From contig CAYVZZ010000034.1 of assembly GCA_964456185.1 (NCBI GenBank), forward strand, positions 1 through 21,740: 21,740 bases of DNA. Direction: 5' to 3'. The notes beneath the pieces are model-generated. The model was not told the DNA's origin and searched no databases. It saw only the letters and a program-made list of their open reading frames with translations. Source of the stretch: CAYVZZ01 sp964456185. GTDB taxonomy: Bacteria > Pseudomonadota > Gammaproteobacteria > Pseudomonadales > Alcanivoracaceae. Below, piece after piece: positions 1-7,363 of the stretch. A program made the translations under genes and the position numbers. Every line of letters begins with the position of its first letter. Within the stretch, counting starts at the first letter, position 1.

Positions 1-159
1 GGCAATACGGCCCAGCTCAGTGGTGCAAACTGGAGTGAAGTCTTTCGGGTGTGAGAATAATAGTACCCAAGAATCACCAGCCCACTCGTGGAAGTTGATG
101 GTGCCAGCGGTGGAATCTTGTGTGAAATCTGGTGCGGTATCGCCAAGTTTCAAGCTCAT
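1..159 (-). CDS. 1-Cys peroxiredoxin (Prx6 / AhpC-TSA family), partial: N-terminal 53 residues
   Basis: This is the N-terminal part of a thioredoxin-fold peroxidase that reduces hydrogen peroxide and organic hydroperoxides in the cytoplasm. It runs off the left edge of the window. The visible residues start MSLKLGDTAPDF and contain the peroxiredoxin active-site pattern P-x3-T-x2-C, with P38, T42 and peroxidatic C45 in the context HPKDFTPVCTTELG. The VCTTELG context is typical of the Prx6 subfamily, which usually works with one catalytic cysteine. Whether a resolving cysteine exists cannot be seen because the C-terminus is missing. The start ATG at 159 has a strong GAAAGGAG ribosome site just upstream. 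The next gene on the same strand, a sensor kinase, ends 121 bases upstream. That gap holds an OxyR-like dyad and a possible promoter, so separate, oxidant-responsive transcription is plausible (inference). Confidence 0.93.
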   Translation of the reverse strand, partial: MSLKLGDTAPDFTQDSTAGTINFHEWAGDSWVLLFSHPKDFTPVCTTELGRIA

Positions 160-201
160 GGTCGTCTCCTTTCAATGAGGTTTATAAAATGAGTGAAGAC
201 G

Positions 202-230
202 ATTTTAGAGGATGCGAGCGTAATTAAAAG
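202..230 (-). promoter_or_regulatory. Candidate sigma70 promoter of the peroxiredoxin gene
   Basis: On the minus strand, a -10-like hexamer TAAAAT (202-207) matches the consensus at five of six positions. It is preceded at 17 bases by a poor -35 element, CTTTTA (225-230). A weak -35 is what one expects of an activator-dependent promoter, and the OxyR-like dyad at 240-275 lies immediately upstream. It is a pattern match in an AT-rich gap. Confidence 0.3.
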
Positions 231-239
231 ATCGTTTTA

Positions 240-275
240 ATATCCATTTGCTATATTGTAATAGCCAGTGGCTAG
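240..275. promoter_or_regulatory. OxyR-like binding site upstream of the peroxiredoxin gene
   Basis: The + strand shows four tetranucleotides: ATAT, N7, CTAT, N6, ATAG, N7, CTAG. The OxyR consensus is ATAG-N7-CTAT-N7-ATAG-N7-CTAT, so two half-sites carry one mismatch each and the central spacer is one base short. The site sits directly upstream of the candidate -35 of a peroxiredoxin gene, where a LysR-type activator such as OxyR would bind. The spacer defect keeps confidence modest. Confidence 0.35.
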
Positions 276-280
276 ATAGC

Positions 281-2575
281 TTATGATGGATTGCCTTGGG
301 AAGCATCAAAGTCCCAGACGCGCAACGACCTTCCTAGCCCGAGCTCCAATAAGAGAGCTTCTAGCGCGCGTTTGCGAACCGGTTTACCGAGGAAATGATC
401 CATGCCGGCATCCCGCATGGCTTGGCGTTGCTCATCGAGCACGTGGGCCGTTAGCGCAGCGATGGGACGGGTCGGTAGTGCCGATTCGTTTTCAATATGG
501 CGAATGGCAGCGGTGGCCTCATAACCATCCATGATGGGCATTTCGCAATCCATTAAGATTAAGTCAAACGCGCCACCCGAGGTGCGGTAGGCATCAACAG
601 CTTCCTGGCCATCGTGGCAAATGATCGGCTGGATATGCAGTGAGGCAAGCAGTGCCTTGATGACATCACGGTTGATGCTGTTGTCTTCGGCAACCAGCAC
701 TTGAAGTTGATCAAAGCGGTGGTGTTTTCGGCTTGGCGAGGGTTGTAGGCTTTGCGCGTTACCCGCGCCGTGGCTACGTAGCATCGACGGTGTGATGGGC
801 TTAAGCAGCGAGGGCAGGTTGAGCTCGGGTTCGTCTAACCAAGTCATAACGTGTAGTTTGTCTTGTAGCTGATTGAGTGTGTCAACTGTTTTGTCGCTGA
901 GGTCTGATAGAAGACGGCTATCGACTAATATGTGTTGGTAGTGCACCGCCTGCTGGAGCCGCGATAAATCACTGCTTTGCTGCATTTGCGCACCAAGGTA
1001 AGACAGCATGTTATCGAGGCTTAGATTGAGTGTGGTGTCGTCGCTCAGCACGAGCCATTGCTGGGTGTCGAGGGGTAAGCTGCTAGCTGATTCATTGGCA
1101 CAAGGCAGCTGGACGCGGAAAATGGTGCCGTTACCACTGAGGCTGTCTATGCTGATATTGCCGTGCATTAGCTCTACCAACCGGCGACAAACCGCAAGGC
1201 CAAGGCCGGTGCCACCAAACTGCTTGCTGGTTTGATCGGTTTCTTGAGCGAAGGCCTCAAAGATGGCCTGTTGCCGGTCGGCGGCAATGCCAATGCCGGT
1301 GTCTTCAACGTCGATCGTTAAAAAGCGGCCGCGTTTGTTTTCTTGGATATTGGCGCGAACCAGTACATGCCCTTGGTTGGTGAATTTGATGGCGTTATTC
1401 AGCAAATTGGTGAGCACCTGACGCAAGCGTGCCTGATCCCCCGTAAATGTCATGTCGACTGGCAGGCGTAAATCCAATAGTAGATCAATGTCTTTTTTGC
1501 GAGCGGTGGCCGAAAAGGTGGACGTGGCCTGTACCAGTAAGTCCTCGATGTCGAACGGCACCTGTTCCATGTGGAGCTTGCCGGCTTCGATGCGGGCAAA
1601 ATCGAGCACATCATTCAACACTGCCTGCAGGTTCTCGCCGGCATTTTGAATAAGAGACAGATAATGCCGCTGTCGCTTGTCGAGTTTGGTGTGCTCCAGC
1701 AGATCAAGCAGGCCGAAGATGCCGTTCATCGGGGTGCGGATTTCATGGCTCATCGTGGCCAGAAAGTCACTTTTTGCTTGGTTGGCAGCTTCGGCTTGAA
1801 GACGTTCTCGTTCTTCTTCGATGCGTTTTTGCTGCTCGTTTAGCAAGGCCTTTTCGGCTTGGTGACGTTTGGCGATATCGCTCCGCAACGAGCTGCGCAT
1901 TTGGTTAACAATATTGACGACTTCTTGTAATTCGTCGTTGCGCGGTTGGCGGTCTAATGTCAGAGGGATGTGCAGGTTGGCCAGTTTGCGTTTGCGGGTA
2001 TAAACCAGCACCCGGCGCAGATGACGTCCGACAAGACGGTGCGTCAGAAAGAAAATTAGAGCCAAGATAATAAAGGTGTTCAGTAGTTGGAATAGCGCGA
2101 TAAAGAGAGCGCTGCGCCCCATTGCGGCAAGCAGTGGTGTGATGGACGTGTGAATGGTGAGCTCACCCAACTTTTCCGTGGTGCCGTCGTTGGCTGTGCG
2201 GACGATGGGATAAGTGTGCGTGCGCCCATTATCGGGGAAAATATTGCCCGCTTGTAATCGTCGAGACTGGTTGTCCCAGCCTTCCCATACCACGCTAGCG
2301 CCGGTGATTTCGGGTAATTTGAGAAGGCTGTTGAGCTGGACGTTGAGCTGTGTTTGATTAAAGTTCCAGATACTGCGTGTCATGCTGGGCAGCACGGTGG
2401 TCTGGATCTGTTGCAGATCTTGTTGGTTGGCCTTTATACCTTGTTGGTAATTACGTTGTAACAAGACACCCACGGCAAGGCAGGTGATTAAAGCGCTCAC
2501 CATTAATGCATAGGCGAACAATCGGGTGGCAAGAGGAAAGTCACGCCGAAACTTTTTAAATGTGTGCAGTACCAT
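281..2575 (-). CDS. Membrane hybrid sensor histidine kinase with C-terminal receiver domain(s)
   Basis: A 764-residue inner-membrane hybrid histidine kinase that would autophosphorylate and pass phosphate to its own receiver. Order: TM1 (about 17-40), a periplasmic sensor of unrecognised type (41-155), TM2 (about 158-178), a HAMP-like linker, and a coiled coil (about 235-265). The HisKA domain has the H-box SHEIRTPMNG with H277. The HATPase domain has an N-box (NLLNNAIKF, 390-398), a G1 box DTGIGI (425-430) and a G2 box GGTGLGL. A canonical C-terminal receiver follows, with the acid pair at E630/D631, phosphoacceptor D676, T709 and K731. Residues about 506-600 look like a second, divergent receiver. 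No HPt domain is present. The ATG at 2575 has an AGGTGA site upstream. No response-regulator gene is adjacent, so partner and signal are unknown. The overall plan resembles the GacS/BarA class without its HPt domain. Confidence 0.9.
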   Translation of the reverse strand: MVLHTFKKFRRDFPLATRLFAYALMVSALITCLAVGVLLQRNYQQGIKANQQDLQQIQTTVLPSMTRSIWNFNQTQLNVQLNSLLKLPEITGASVVWEGWDNQSRRLQAGNIFPDNGRTHTYPIVRTANDGTTEKLGELTIHTSITPLLAAMGRSALFIALFQLLNTFIILALIFFLTHRLVGRHLRRVLVYTRKRKLANLHIPLTLDRQPRNDELQEVVNIVNQMRSSLRSDIAKRHQAEKALLNEQQKRIEEERERLQAEAANQAKSDFLATMSHEIRTPMNGIFGLLDLLEHTKLDKRQRHYLSLIQNAGENLQAVLNDVLDFARIEAGKLHMEQVPFDIEDLLVQATSTFSATARKKDIDLLLDLRLPVDMTFTGDQARLRQVLTNLLNNAIKFTNQGHVLVRANIQENKRGRFLTIDVEDTGIGIAADRQQAIFEAFAQETDQTSKQFGGTGLGLAVCRRLVELMHGNISIDSLSGNGTIFRVQLPCANESASSLPLDTQQWLVLSDDTTLNLSLDNMLSYLGAQMQQSSDLSRLQQAVHYQHILVDSRLLSDLSDKTVDTLNQLQDKLHVMTWLDEPELNLPSLLKPITPSMLRSHGAGNAQSLQPSPSRKHHRFDQLQVLVAEDNSINRDVIKALLASLHIQPIICHDGQEAVDAYRTSGGAFDLILMDCEMPIMDGYEATAAIRHIENESALPTRPIAALTAHVLDEQRQAMRDAGMDHFLGKPVRKRALEALLLELGLGRSLRVWDFDASQGNPS

Positions 2576-2718
2576 GCGATATCACCTATCGGTTCAGTAT
2601 GGCATCTGGGACTACAGCTGCGCTCTCCAAATTGCTAGGTGGGTCTAACGCTGCCACGGAAGCGCTGGCATCCATATAAGTGATGTAAAAATCCACCAAT
2701 AGGGAATGACGTTTGTCG

Positions 2719-2741
2719 CATTTGCTAGGTTACAGCAAATG
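2719..2741. repeat. Perfect 8-bp inverted repeat in the kinase-patatin gap
   Basis: CATTTGCT and AGCAAATG flank a 7-base loop in the 225-base gap between the patatin gene and the kinase gene. There is no T-run after the hairpin on either strand, so it is not a standard intrinsic terminator. It could be an operator or a weak RNA hairpin. The rest of the gap (2576-2800) is AT-rich and shows nothing else recognisable. Confidence 0.35.
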
Positions 2742-2800
2742 TAAAAAATGTCACACCGACGAGATGATATTAATACTTTTTAATTAGTTTGTGAACTATT

Positions 2801-4264
2801 TTATTTTTTAACTAACCTTAAAGAGCTATATTTTGAATGCGTCTTTAGGTCTAGTTTACGCGAACAGTGTTGGAAGGTTCGGCTGATTTTAGTGGTATTG
2901 CGAATCATCTCAATGCGCGGCCAGGTCGTTTGTTCGCCCAAGCTGATGTAGTTTTTCACATCACGCACGCTGGCGTTGGTAAGCACACGCAAAATGTTCA
3001 TGGGGCGACGCGGCGGGATGATGTTGATGTCACCAATGTAGTTTTGTTTAAGGATGGACTCGGCTTTGTCGAGCACCAGACCCAAATCGTTGGAGTTGAC
3101 GCGGCGTTGTGCCAAGTTGAGGAAGAATCGGCTATTCATGGTGATGTTACGTAATGCCAAGTTGCCCAAGGCGGGCAAGGGGCGACCACCGCCTTTGCGA
3201 GCAAGAAAGGGCACGACATGGGGGTTGGTCTGGCTAACTAGGGTGTGGTTGACGCCGTAGAGTCGCGACAAACGACGGGTGGGCAAGTCATCCTTGATGG
3301 AGCCATCTACCCATTTTCGACTGGGGATATATGGCACTTTTTCACCGTTAATGTTCTTGGCCCACAATGTGACGGGCGGATAAATGCCGGGGATGGCACA
3401 AGACGCCAGTGATGCTTTGCGAATAAGCACATTCGGCGAGGTGCGCCAATTGAGCAGCCGCGCCTGTTGATGACGATCGTAAGGGCTGACGGTAATATTG
3501 ATTTCACGCCCGGTGAGTCGATAGGCCTCTTCAAAGGTGAGATCGGGGATGTTCTCTTCTAAACAGGCTTCGAGGTGGTTGCCGTCCAGTACGGGGGTGC
3601 CTCGCAATATGCCCGTCCAGCCGATGTACTTGAAGGCTTCTAGATAAATATTTTCGGGCAGCAGGCGTTCTTCCAAGCTTTGATCGTCGCAGCTACCCAG
3701 CACGCCAGCAATGATAGAGCCAGCACTGGAGCCGGAGATGACTTTGGGTAACAAGCCTTGTTGCCAAAGCGCTTTGGCAACACCAATGTGGAATAACCCC
3801 AGTGCCGCGCCACCTGATAGCATGAGTGCGGTTTGCCCAAATGCTTGACCAACAGTGTCGAAGAAAACCTGTTTTTCGGGCAGGCCAAAGCCTTGTGCCG
3901 ACAGGTCGGTATCGCAGAGGTACTCTAGTGCTGCAACCACTTCATCAAGATATTGTGTGATGAGCACTTTGGTGCCAAATCGCGCTTTTCGATACAGCGC
4001 CACGTTGGAAATATTACCGAGGTTGCCATGCAGCCCTTCTTGCAGGTGAAACATGAGGGTGGCGGCTTCACCTTGCTGGCGGGCTTTTTTTAGTTGGTTC
4101 TTGCGGTTACGAATCAGCTCGTAATCGTAAAAGGGCGAACGATCGATGTGCTTCCAGGCATCGGCACCTGACAAGCGATCATGCTCCAGGGCAATTTCCT
4201 TCCATTCGGCATAGGTGCCGGCATGTGCTAGGTCTTTGTCCAGTTTTTTGAGCAGTCGCTTCAT
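2801..4264 (-). CDS. DUF3336 / patatin-like phospholipase
   Basis: A 487-residue patatin-family acyl hydrolase, likely acting on phospholipids or acylglycerols. Residues about 1-135 match the DUF3336 region that precedes patatin in many proteobacterial proteins and in the yeast TGL3/4/5 lipases. The patatin core follows: an oxyanion-hole glycine run SGGAALG (150-156), the nucleophile elbow GSSAG with S180, and the dyad aspartate in the motif DGS (D320). All catalytic parts are intact. No signal peptide or clear membrane span is present, so it is probably cytoplasmic or peripheral at the membrane. The C-terminus is basic. It starts 78 bases downstream of the yhbY stop on the same strand, with a possible promoter of its own. 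The substrate cannot be told from sequence. Confidence 0.9.
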   Translation of the reverse strand: MKRLLKKLDKDLAHAGTYAEWKEIALEHDRLSGADAWKHIDRSPFYDYELIRNRKNQLKKARQQGEAATLMFHLQEGLHGNLGNISNVALYRKARFGTKVLITQYLDEVVAALEYLCDTDLSAQGFGLPEKQVFFDTVGQAFGQTALMLSGGAALGLFHIGVAKALWQQGLLPKVISGSSAGSIIAGVLGSCDDQSLEERLLPENIYLEAFKYIGWTGILRGTPVLDGNHLEACLEENIPDLTFEEAYRLTGREINITVSPYDRHQQARLLNWRTSPNVLIRKASLASCAIPGIYPPVTLWAKNINGEKVPYIPSRKWVDGSIKDDLPTRRLSRLYGVNHTLVSQTNPHVVPFLARKGGGRPLPALGNLALRNITMNSRFFLNLAQRRVNSNDLGLVLDKAESILKQNYIGDINIIPPRRPMNILRVLTNASVRDVKNYISLGEQTTWPRIEMIRNTTKISRTFQHCSRKLDLKTHSKYSSLRLVKK

Positions 4265-4293
4265 CTGTCGTCCCGATTGAAAGAGTTGCTCTG

Positions 4294-4324
4294 AGTATAG
4301 CCTGCCACAGTGTGAAGGTGTAAG
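4294..4324 (-). promoter_or_regulatory. Possible sigma70 promoter of the patatin gene
   Basis: On the minus strand, TATACT (4294-4299) is a five-of-six -10 match. A partial -35, CTTACA (4319-4324), lies 19 bases away, which is longer than optimal. It falls in the 78-base gap between yhbY and the patatin gene. Confidence 0.25.
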
Positions 4325-4342
4325 GGATTGTTAGACAACAAC

Positions 4343-4648
4343 TTACTGATGGCGCAACAGGTTGGATAGGTGCGGATCGGGTTTTACCGCTGCACGGTAA
4401 AGTAGCAGGGTATCGCCAATAAGTTGCACTTCTTCGGCCTCCAGGCGCTCGCAGATAGTATCTACGCGTTGACGGCGCTCATCGCGTGACGTGTGCAGTT
4501 TGATTTTGATTAGTTCGTGATCTTCCAGGCGTTTGTCCAATTCGTCCGAAACGGCATCGGTAAAACCTTTGTCGCCAAGCTGAAGAACAGGCTTTAAATG
4601 GTGGCCGCGCGTCCGAAAATGCTTCTTGTCGCTACGTGATAATGGCAT
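4343..4648 (-). CDS. yhbY: YhbY-family RNA-binding protein (CRM domain)
   Basis: A 101-residue single-domain CRM (chloroplast RNA splicing and ribosome maturation) protein that associates with pre-50S ribosomal particles in E. coli. The sequence is typical over its full length: a basic N-terminus (SRSDKKHFRTRGHHLKP), the GxxG-type loop region around LGDKGFTDAV, and LIKIKLHTS. The C-terminus is LIGDTLLLYRAA. Length equals that of the family. The ATG at 4648 has a strong GAGGAG site upstream. It is divergent from rlmE, another 50S maturation factor, the same arrangement as in E. coli, so the short gap must hold promoters for both directions. Confidence 0.95.
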   Translation of the reverse strand: MPLSRSDKKHFRTRGHHLKPVLQLGDKGFTDAVSDELDKRLEDHELIKIKLHTSRDERRQRVDTICERLEAEEVQLIGDTLLLYRAAVKPDPHLSNLLRHQ

Positions 4649-4677
4649 TTGTATCTCCTCGTTTGCGTGGGTATTGT
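4649..4677 (+). promoter_or_regulatory. Possible promoter of the rlmE-ftsH-folP-glmM operon
   Basis: TTGTAT (4649-4654) and TATTGT (4672-4677) are separated by 17 bases, with three and four consensus matches respectively. If used, transcription would begin near 4684. That is downstream of the upstream in-frame GTG (4636) and ATG (4642), which would rule those out as rlmE starts. The match is weak. Confidence 0.25.
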
Positions 4678-4693
4678 ACGCATTCAGTGCCGT

Positions 4694-4698
4694 GGAGA
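4694..4698 (+). promoter_or_regulatory. Ribosome binding site that points to an ATT start for rlmE
   Basis: GGAGA lies six bases before ATT at 4705, the ideal distance. The other in-frame start candidates (GTG 4636, ATG 4642, GTG 4687) have no comparable purine-rich site ahead of them. Confidence 0.5.
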
Positions 4699-4704
4699 GA
4701 AACG

Positions 4705-5322
4705 ATTAAACGCTCTAAAAGTAGCCGAAACTGGCTAAAAGAACACTTTGATGACGAATGGGTGGCTCGTGCCAAGGCAGAAGGCTATCGATCACGCGCC
4801 AGCTACAAGCTGCTGGAAATAGACGACAAGGATAAATTGTTTCGTCCCGGTATGTGTGTGCTTGACTTGGGCGCCGCGCCGGGTGGCTGGTCGCAGGTAG
4901 CGGCCGAGCGCTGTAAAGGCAAGGGGCGATTGATTGCCAGCGATATCCTGCCCATGGATGTCATTGCCGATGTGGACTTCGTGCAGGGCGACTTTCGTGA
5001 GCAAGAAGTGTTCGATGCCATTATGGAAAAAGTCGGAAATCAGCCCGTAGACCTTGTAATGTCGGATATGGCACCCAATATCTCAGGTAATAAAGCCGTT
5101 GATCAGCCACGCGTCATGTATTTGTGTGAGTTGGCGCTGGATTTGGCAACCCAAGTGCTGGCACCAAAAGGACATTTTTTGGTGAAGCTATTTCAGGGAG
5201 AGGGCTCGGACGCCTATCGTCAGGAAATGAAACAACGGTTTCGTAAAGTGGTGACGCGGAAACCGGCGGCAAGCCGGGCGCGATCACGCGAAGTGTATGT
5301 GCTGGCAAGCGGTCTGAAATAG
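4705..5322 (+). CDS. rlmE: 23S rRNA (uridine-2552-2'-O) methyltransferase RlmE (FtsJ/RrmJ)
   Basis: RlmE uses S-adenosylmethionine to 2'-O-methylate U2552 in the A-loop of 23S rRNA late in 50S assembly. The Rossmann-fold SAM site DLGAAPGGWSQV is clear, followed by SDILPMD, the catalytic-region motif MSDMAPNISG, and FQGEG. The C-terminus has RARSREVYVLA, so the K-D-K-E set appears complete. Start choice: family members begin M-x-RSKSS-x2-WLKEH. Here the matching residue is encoded by ATT at 4705, followed by KRSKSSRNWLKEH, with GGAGA six bases upstream. This gives 205 residues, close to the roughly 207-209 typical of the family. A longer reading frame opens at GTG 4636, but the added residues look non-homologous. 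ftsH follows after 81 bases. Function is certain; the start codon is an inference. Confidence 0.93.
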   Translation: MKRSKSSRNWLKEHFDDEWVARAKAEGYRSRASYKLLEIDDKDKLFRPGMCVLDLGAAPGGWSQVAAERCKGKGRLIASDILPMDVIADVDFVQGDFREQEVFDAIMEKVGNQPVDLVMSDMAPNISGNKAVDQPRVMYLCELALDLATQVLAPKGHFLVKLFQGEGSDAYRQEMKQRFRKVVTRKPAASRARSREVYVLASGLK

Positions 5323-5391
5323 CCGCTGTAGGAACTTTCTTGGCACAAAATCATCTGGTTCTTTGTGGTAGACTGGGACGAGATAACCAAA

Positions 5392-5397
5392 GAGGTG
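5392..5397 (+). promoter_or_regulatory. Ribosome binding site that decides the ftsH start (TTG)
   Basis: GAGGTG lies six bases before TTG at 5404. It is 15 bases before ATG 5413, which is too far. The upstream GTG at 5365 has no such site. Confidence 0.6.
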
Positions 5398-5403
5398 GCT
5401 TCC

Positions 5404-7329
5404 TTGAACGACATGACTAAAAACATCCTGCTCTGGGTGGCGCTAGCTGGCCTGCTGTATATGGCAGCGCAGTACATTGGGCCGCAGCAAGAAATTGAGC
5501 AGATGAACTACTCCAGCTTCATTCGCCAAGTGGAGCAGGGACACATTAGCTCGGTAACCATTGATCAGTACAAGATCAAAGGACAAACCGCAGAGGGTGA
5601 AAAATTCAGCACCACCAAGCCACCCATTTTTGACGATAAGCTGATGCCTACTTTGATGCAAAACAACGTCAAGGTAACGGGTAAAGCCCCCGAGAAGCAA
5701 AGCTTCCTCATGCAGATATTCTTGTCTGTGCTGCCAATCTTGTTGATTCTTGGTATCTTCCTGTTCTTCATGCGCCAGATGCAAGGCGGCGGCAAAGGCG
5801 GCGGTGGTCCCATGAGCTTTGGTAAGAGCAAAGCCCGTTTGTTGGAAGGCGACCAAATTAAAACCACCTTTGCTGATGTGGCGGGTGTCGAAGAAGCTAA
5901 AGAAGAAGTGGCCGAGCTGGTCGACTTTTTGAAAGATCCGGGCAAGTTCCAGCGCTTGGGAGGTCGCATTCCCCGTGGCGTATTGATGGTCGGTTCGCCG
6001 GGTACGGGTAAAACCCTGCTGGCGAAAGCCATCGCTGGTGAAGCGGGCGTGCCGTTTTTCTCTATCTCCGGTTCCGACTTTGTGGAAATGTTTGTTGGTG
6101 TAGGTGCTAGCCGTGTGCGTGACATGTTCACGCAAGCCAAGAAGCATTCGCCCTGTATCATCTTCATTGACGAGATAGATGCCGTTGGCCGTAGTCGTGG
6201 TGCCGGTGTCGGTGGTGGTCACGACGAACGCGAACAAACACTCAACCAACTATTGGTCGAAATGGACGGCTTTGCGGCTAATGACGGCGTCATTGTTATT
6301 GCGGCCACCAACCGCCCTGACGTGCTCGACCAAGCCTTGCTACGTCCCGGCCGTTTTGACCGCCAGGTGGTGGTGCCCCTGCCGGATATTCGTGGCCGTG
6401 AACAAATTATCAAAGTCCACATGCGCAATGTGCCCGCCAGTGAAAACGTCAACGCGGCCATCATCGCACGTGGTACGCCGGGCTTCTCTGGTGCCGACCT
6501 GGCTAACTTGGTTAACGAAGCCGCCTTGTTTGCGGCGCGTGGCAACAAACGCATTATTACCATGGGCGAGTTTGAGCGCGCTAAAGACAAAATCCTCATG
6601 GGCTCCGAGCGGCGCACCATGGTGATGAGCGAATTCGAGAAAAAGAACACCGCCTATCACGAATCAGGTCATGCCATTGTAGGCCTGATGGTGCCCGAGC
6701 ATGATCCGGTTTATAAAGTCAGTATCATTCCACGTGGCCGTGCCTTGGGTGTGACCATGTATTTGCCGGAAGAAGACAAATACAGCCAATCGCGTCGCGC
6801 CATCATTTCGTCCATTTGTTCGCTGTTTGGTGGCCGTATTGCCGAGGAAATGATTAATGGTTTTGAAGGCGTCACCACCGGCGCCTCTAACGACATCGAG
6901 CGTGCCACCAAAATGGCGCGTGCCATGGTCACCAAGTGGGGTTTGTCTGAAAAGCTGGGCCCCTTGGCTTACGAGGAAGAAGAAGGTGAAGTCTTCCTAG
7001 GCAAGCAAATGAGCCAGCGTAAGCACATGTCGGAACAAACCGCGGAAGAAATCGATCGCGAAGTGCGTGCCATTGCGGATCAATGCTATGCCACAGCCAA
7101 GCAGATTCTTGAAGACAACCGCGACAAGCTGGAAGCCATGGCGCAGGCTCTGATGCTTTACGAGACCATCGATGCCGAGCAAATTAAAGACATCATGGCA
7201 GGGCGCAAGCCACAGCCGCCCCGAGACTGGCATGATTCGGGCAAAGGCGGCGGCCAGGTTGCCGCCGATACGGCTGCAGATACCAGCGAGTCGCCTGATT
7301 CCATTGGTGGACCGGCCAATACCCACTAG
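5404..7329 (+). CDS. ftsH: ATP-dependent zinc metalloprotease FtsH
   Basis: A membrane-anchored AAA+ protease that degrades regulatory and unassembled membrane proteins. With TTG 5404 as start it has 641 residues. TM1 is about 7-25 and TM2 about 102-124, with a periplasmic domain between them. The AAA module has Walker A GSPGTGKT (197-204; the usual second residue is P), Walker B IIFIDE (252-257), and the second region of homology with arginine fingers R314 and R317. The pore motif is FVEMFVG. The zinc protease has HESGH (419-423; HEAGH in E. coli) and the third-ligand aspartate in TGASND (D497). The start is preferred because GAGGTG lies six bases upstream and the product would begin MNDMTKNILLW, like relatives. 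The frame is open back to GTG 5365. It lies 81 bases after rlmE and before folP, as in E. coli. Confidence 0.98.
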   Translation: MNDMTKNILLWVALAGLLYMAAQYIGPQQEIEQMNYSSFIRQVEQGHISSVTIDQYKIKGQTAEGEKFSTTKPPIFDDKLMPTLMQNNVKVTGKAPEKQSFLMQIFLSVLPILLILGIFLFFMRQMQGGGKGGGGPMSFGKSKARLLEGDQIKTTFADVAGVEEAKEEVAELVDFLKDPGKFQRLGGRIPRGVLMVGSPGTGKTLLAKAIAGEAGVPFFSISGSDFVEMFVGVGASRVRDMFTQAKKHSPCIIFIDEIDAVGRSRGAGVGGGHDEREQTLNQLLVEMDGFAANDGVIVIAATNRPDVLDQALLRPGRFDRQVVVPLPDIRGREQIIKVHMRNVPASENVNAAIIARGTPGFSGADLANLVNEAALFAARGNKRIITMGEFERAKDKILMGSERRTMVMSEFEKKNTAYHESGHAIVGLMVPEHDPVYKVSIIPRGRALGVTMYLPEEDKYSQSRRAIISSICSLFGGRIAEEMINGFEGVTTGASNDIERATKMARAMVTKWGLSEKLGPLAYEEEEGEVFLGKQMSQRKHMSEQTAEEIDREVRAIADQCYATAKQILEDNRDKLEAMAQALMLYETIDAEQIKDIMAGRKPQPPRDWHDSGKGGGQVAADTAADTSESPDSIGGPANTH

Positions 7330-7363
7330 GCCATGTCCACCCAACTGATAAGTCGTTAACACA

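Noticed and set aside
2780..2812. TAGTT/AACTA stem followed by a T-rich run on the + strand after the patatin stop
   Set aside because: A 5-bp AT-rich stem in AT-rich DNA, with no + strand gene upstream to terminate.
5341..5356. TGGCAC before ftsH resembling the -24 box of a sigma54 promoter
   Set aside because: The required -12 TTGC element is absent at the right distance.
5344..5367. CACAAA/TTTGTG inverted repeat in the rlmE-ftsH gap
   Set aside because: A 6-bp AT-rich stem with a 12-base loop; likely chance.
5443..6249. Long antisense open frame opposite ftsH (268 residues)
   Set aside because: It is a shadow of a strongly conserved gene; the composition is unlike a protein family and no ribosome site supports it. 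The same applies to the antisense frame at 6997-7800 opposite ftsH/folP.
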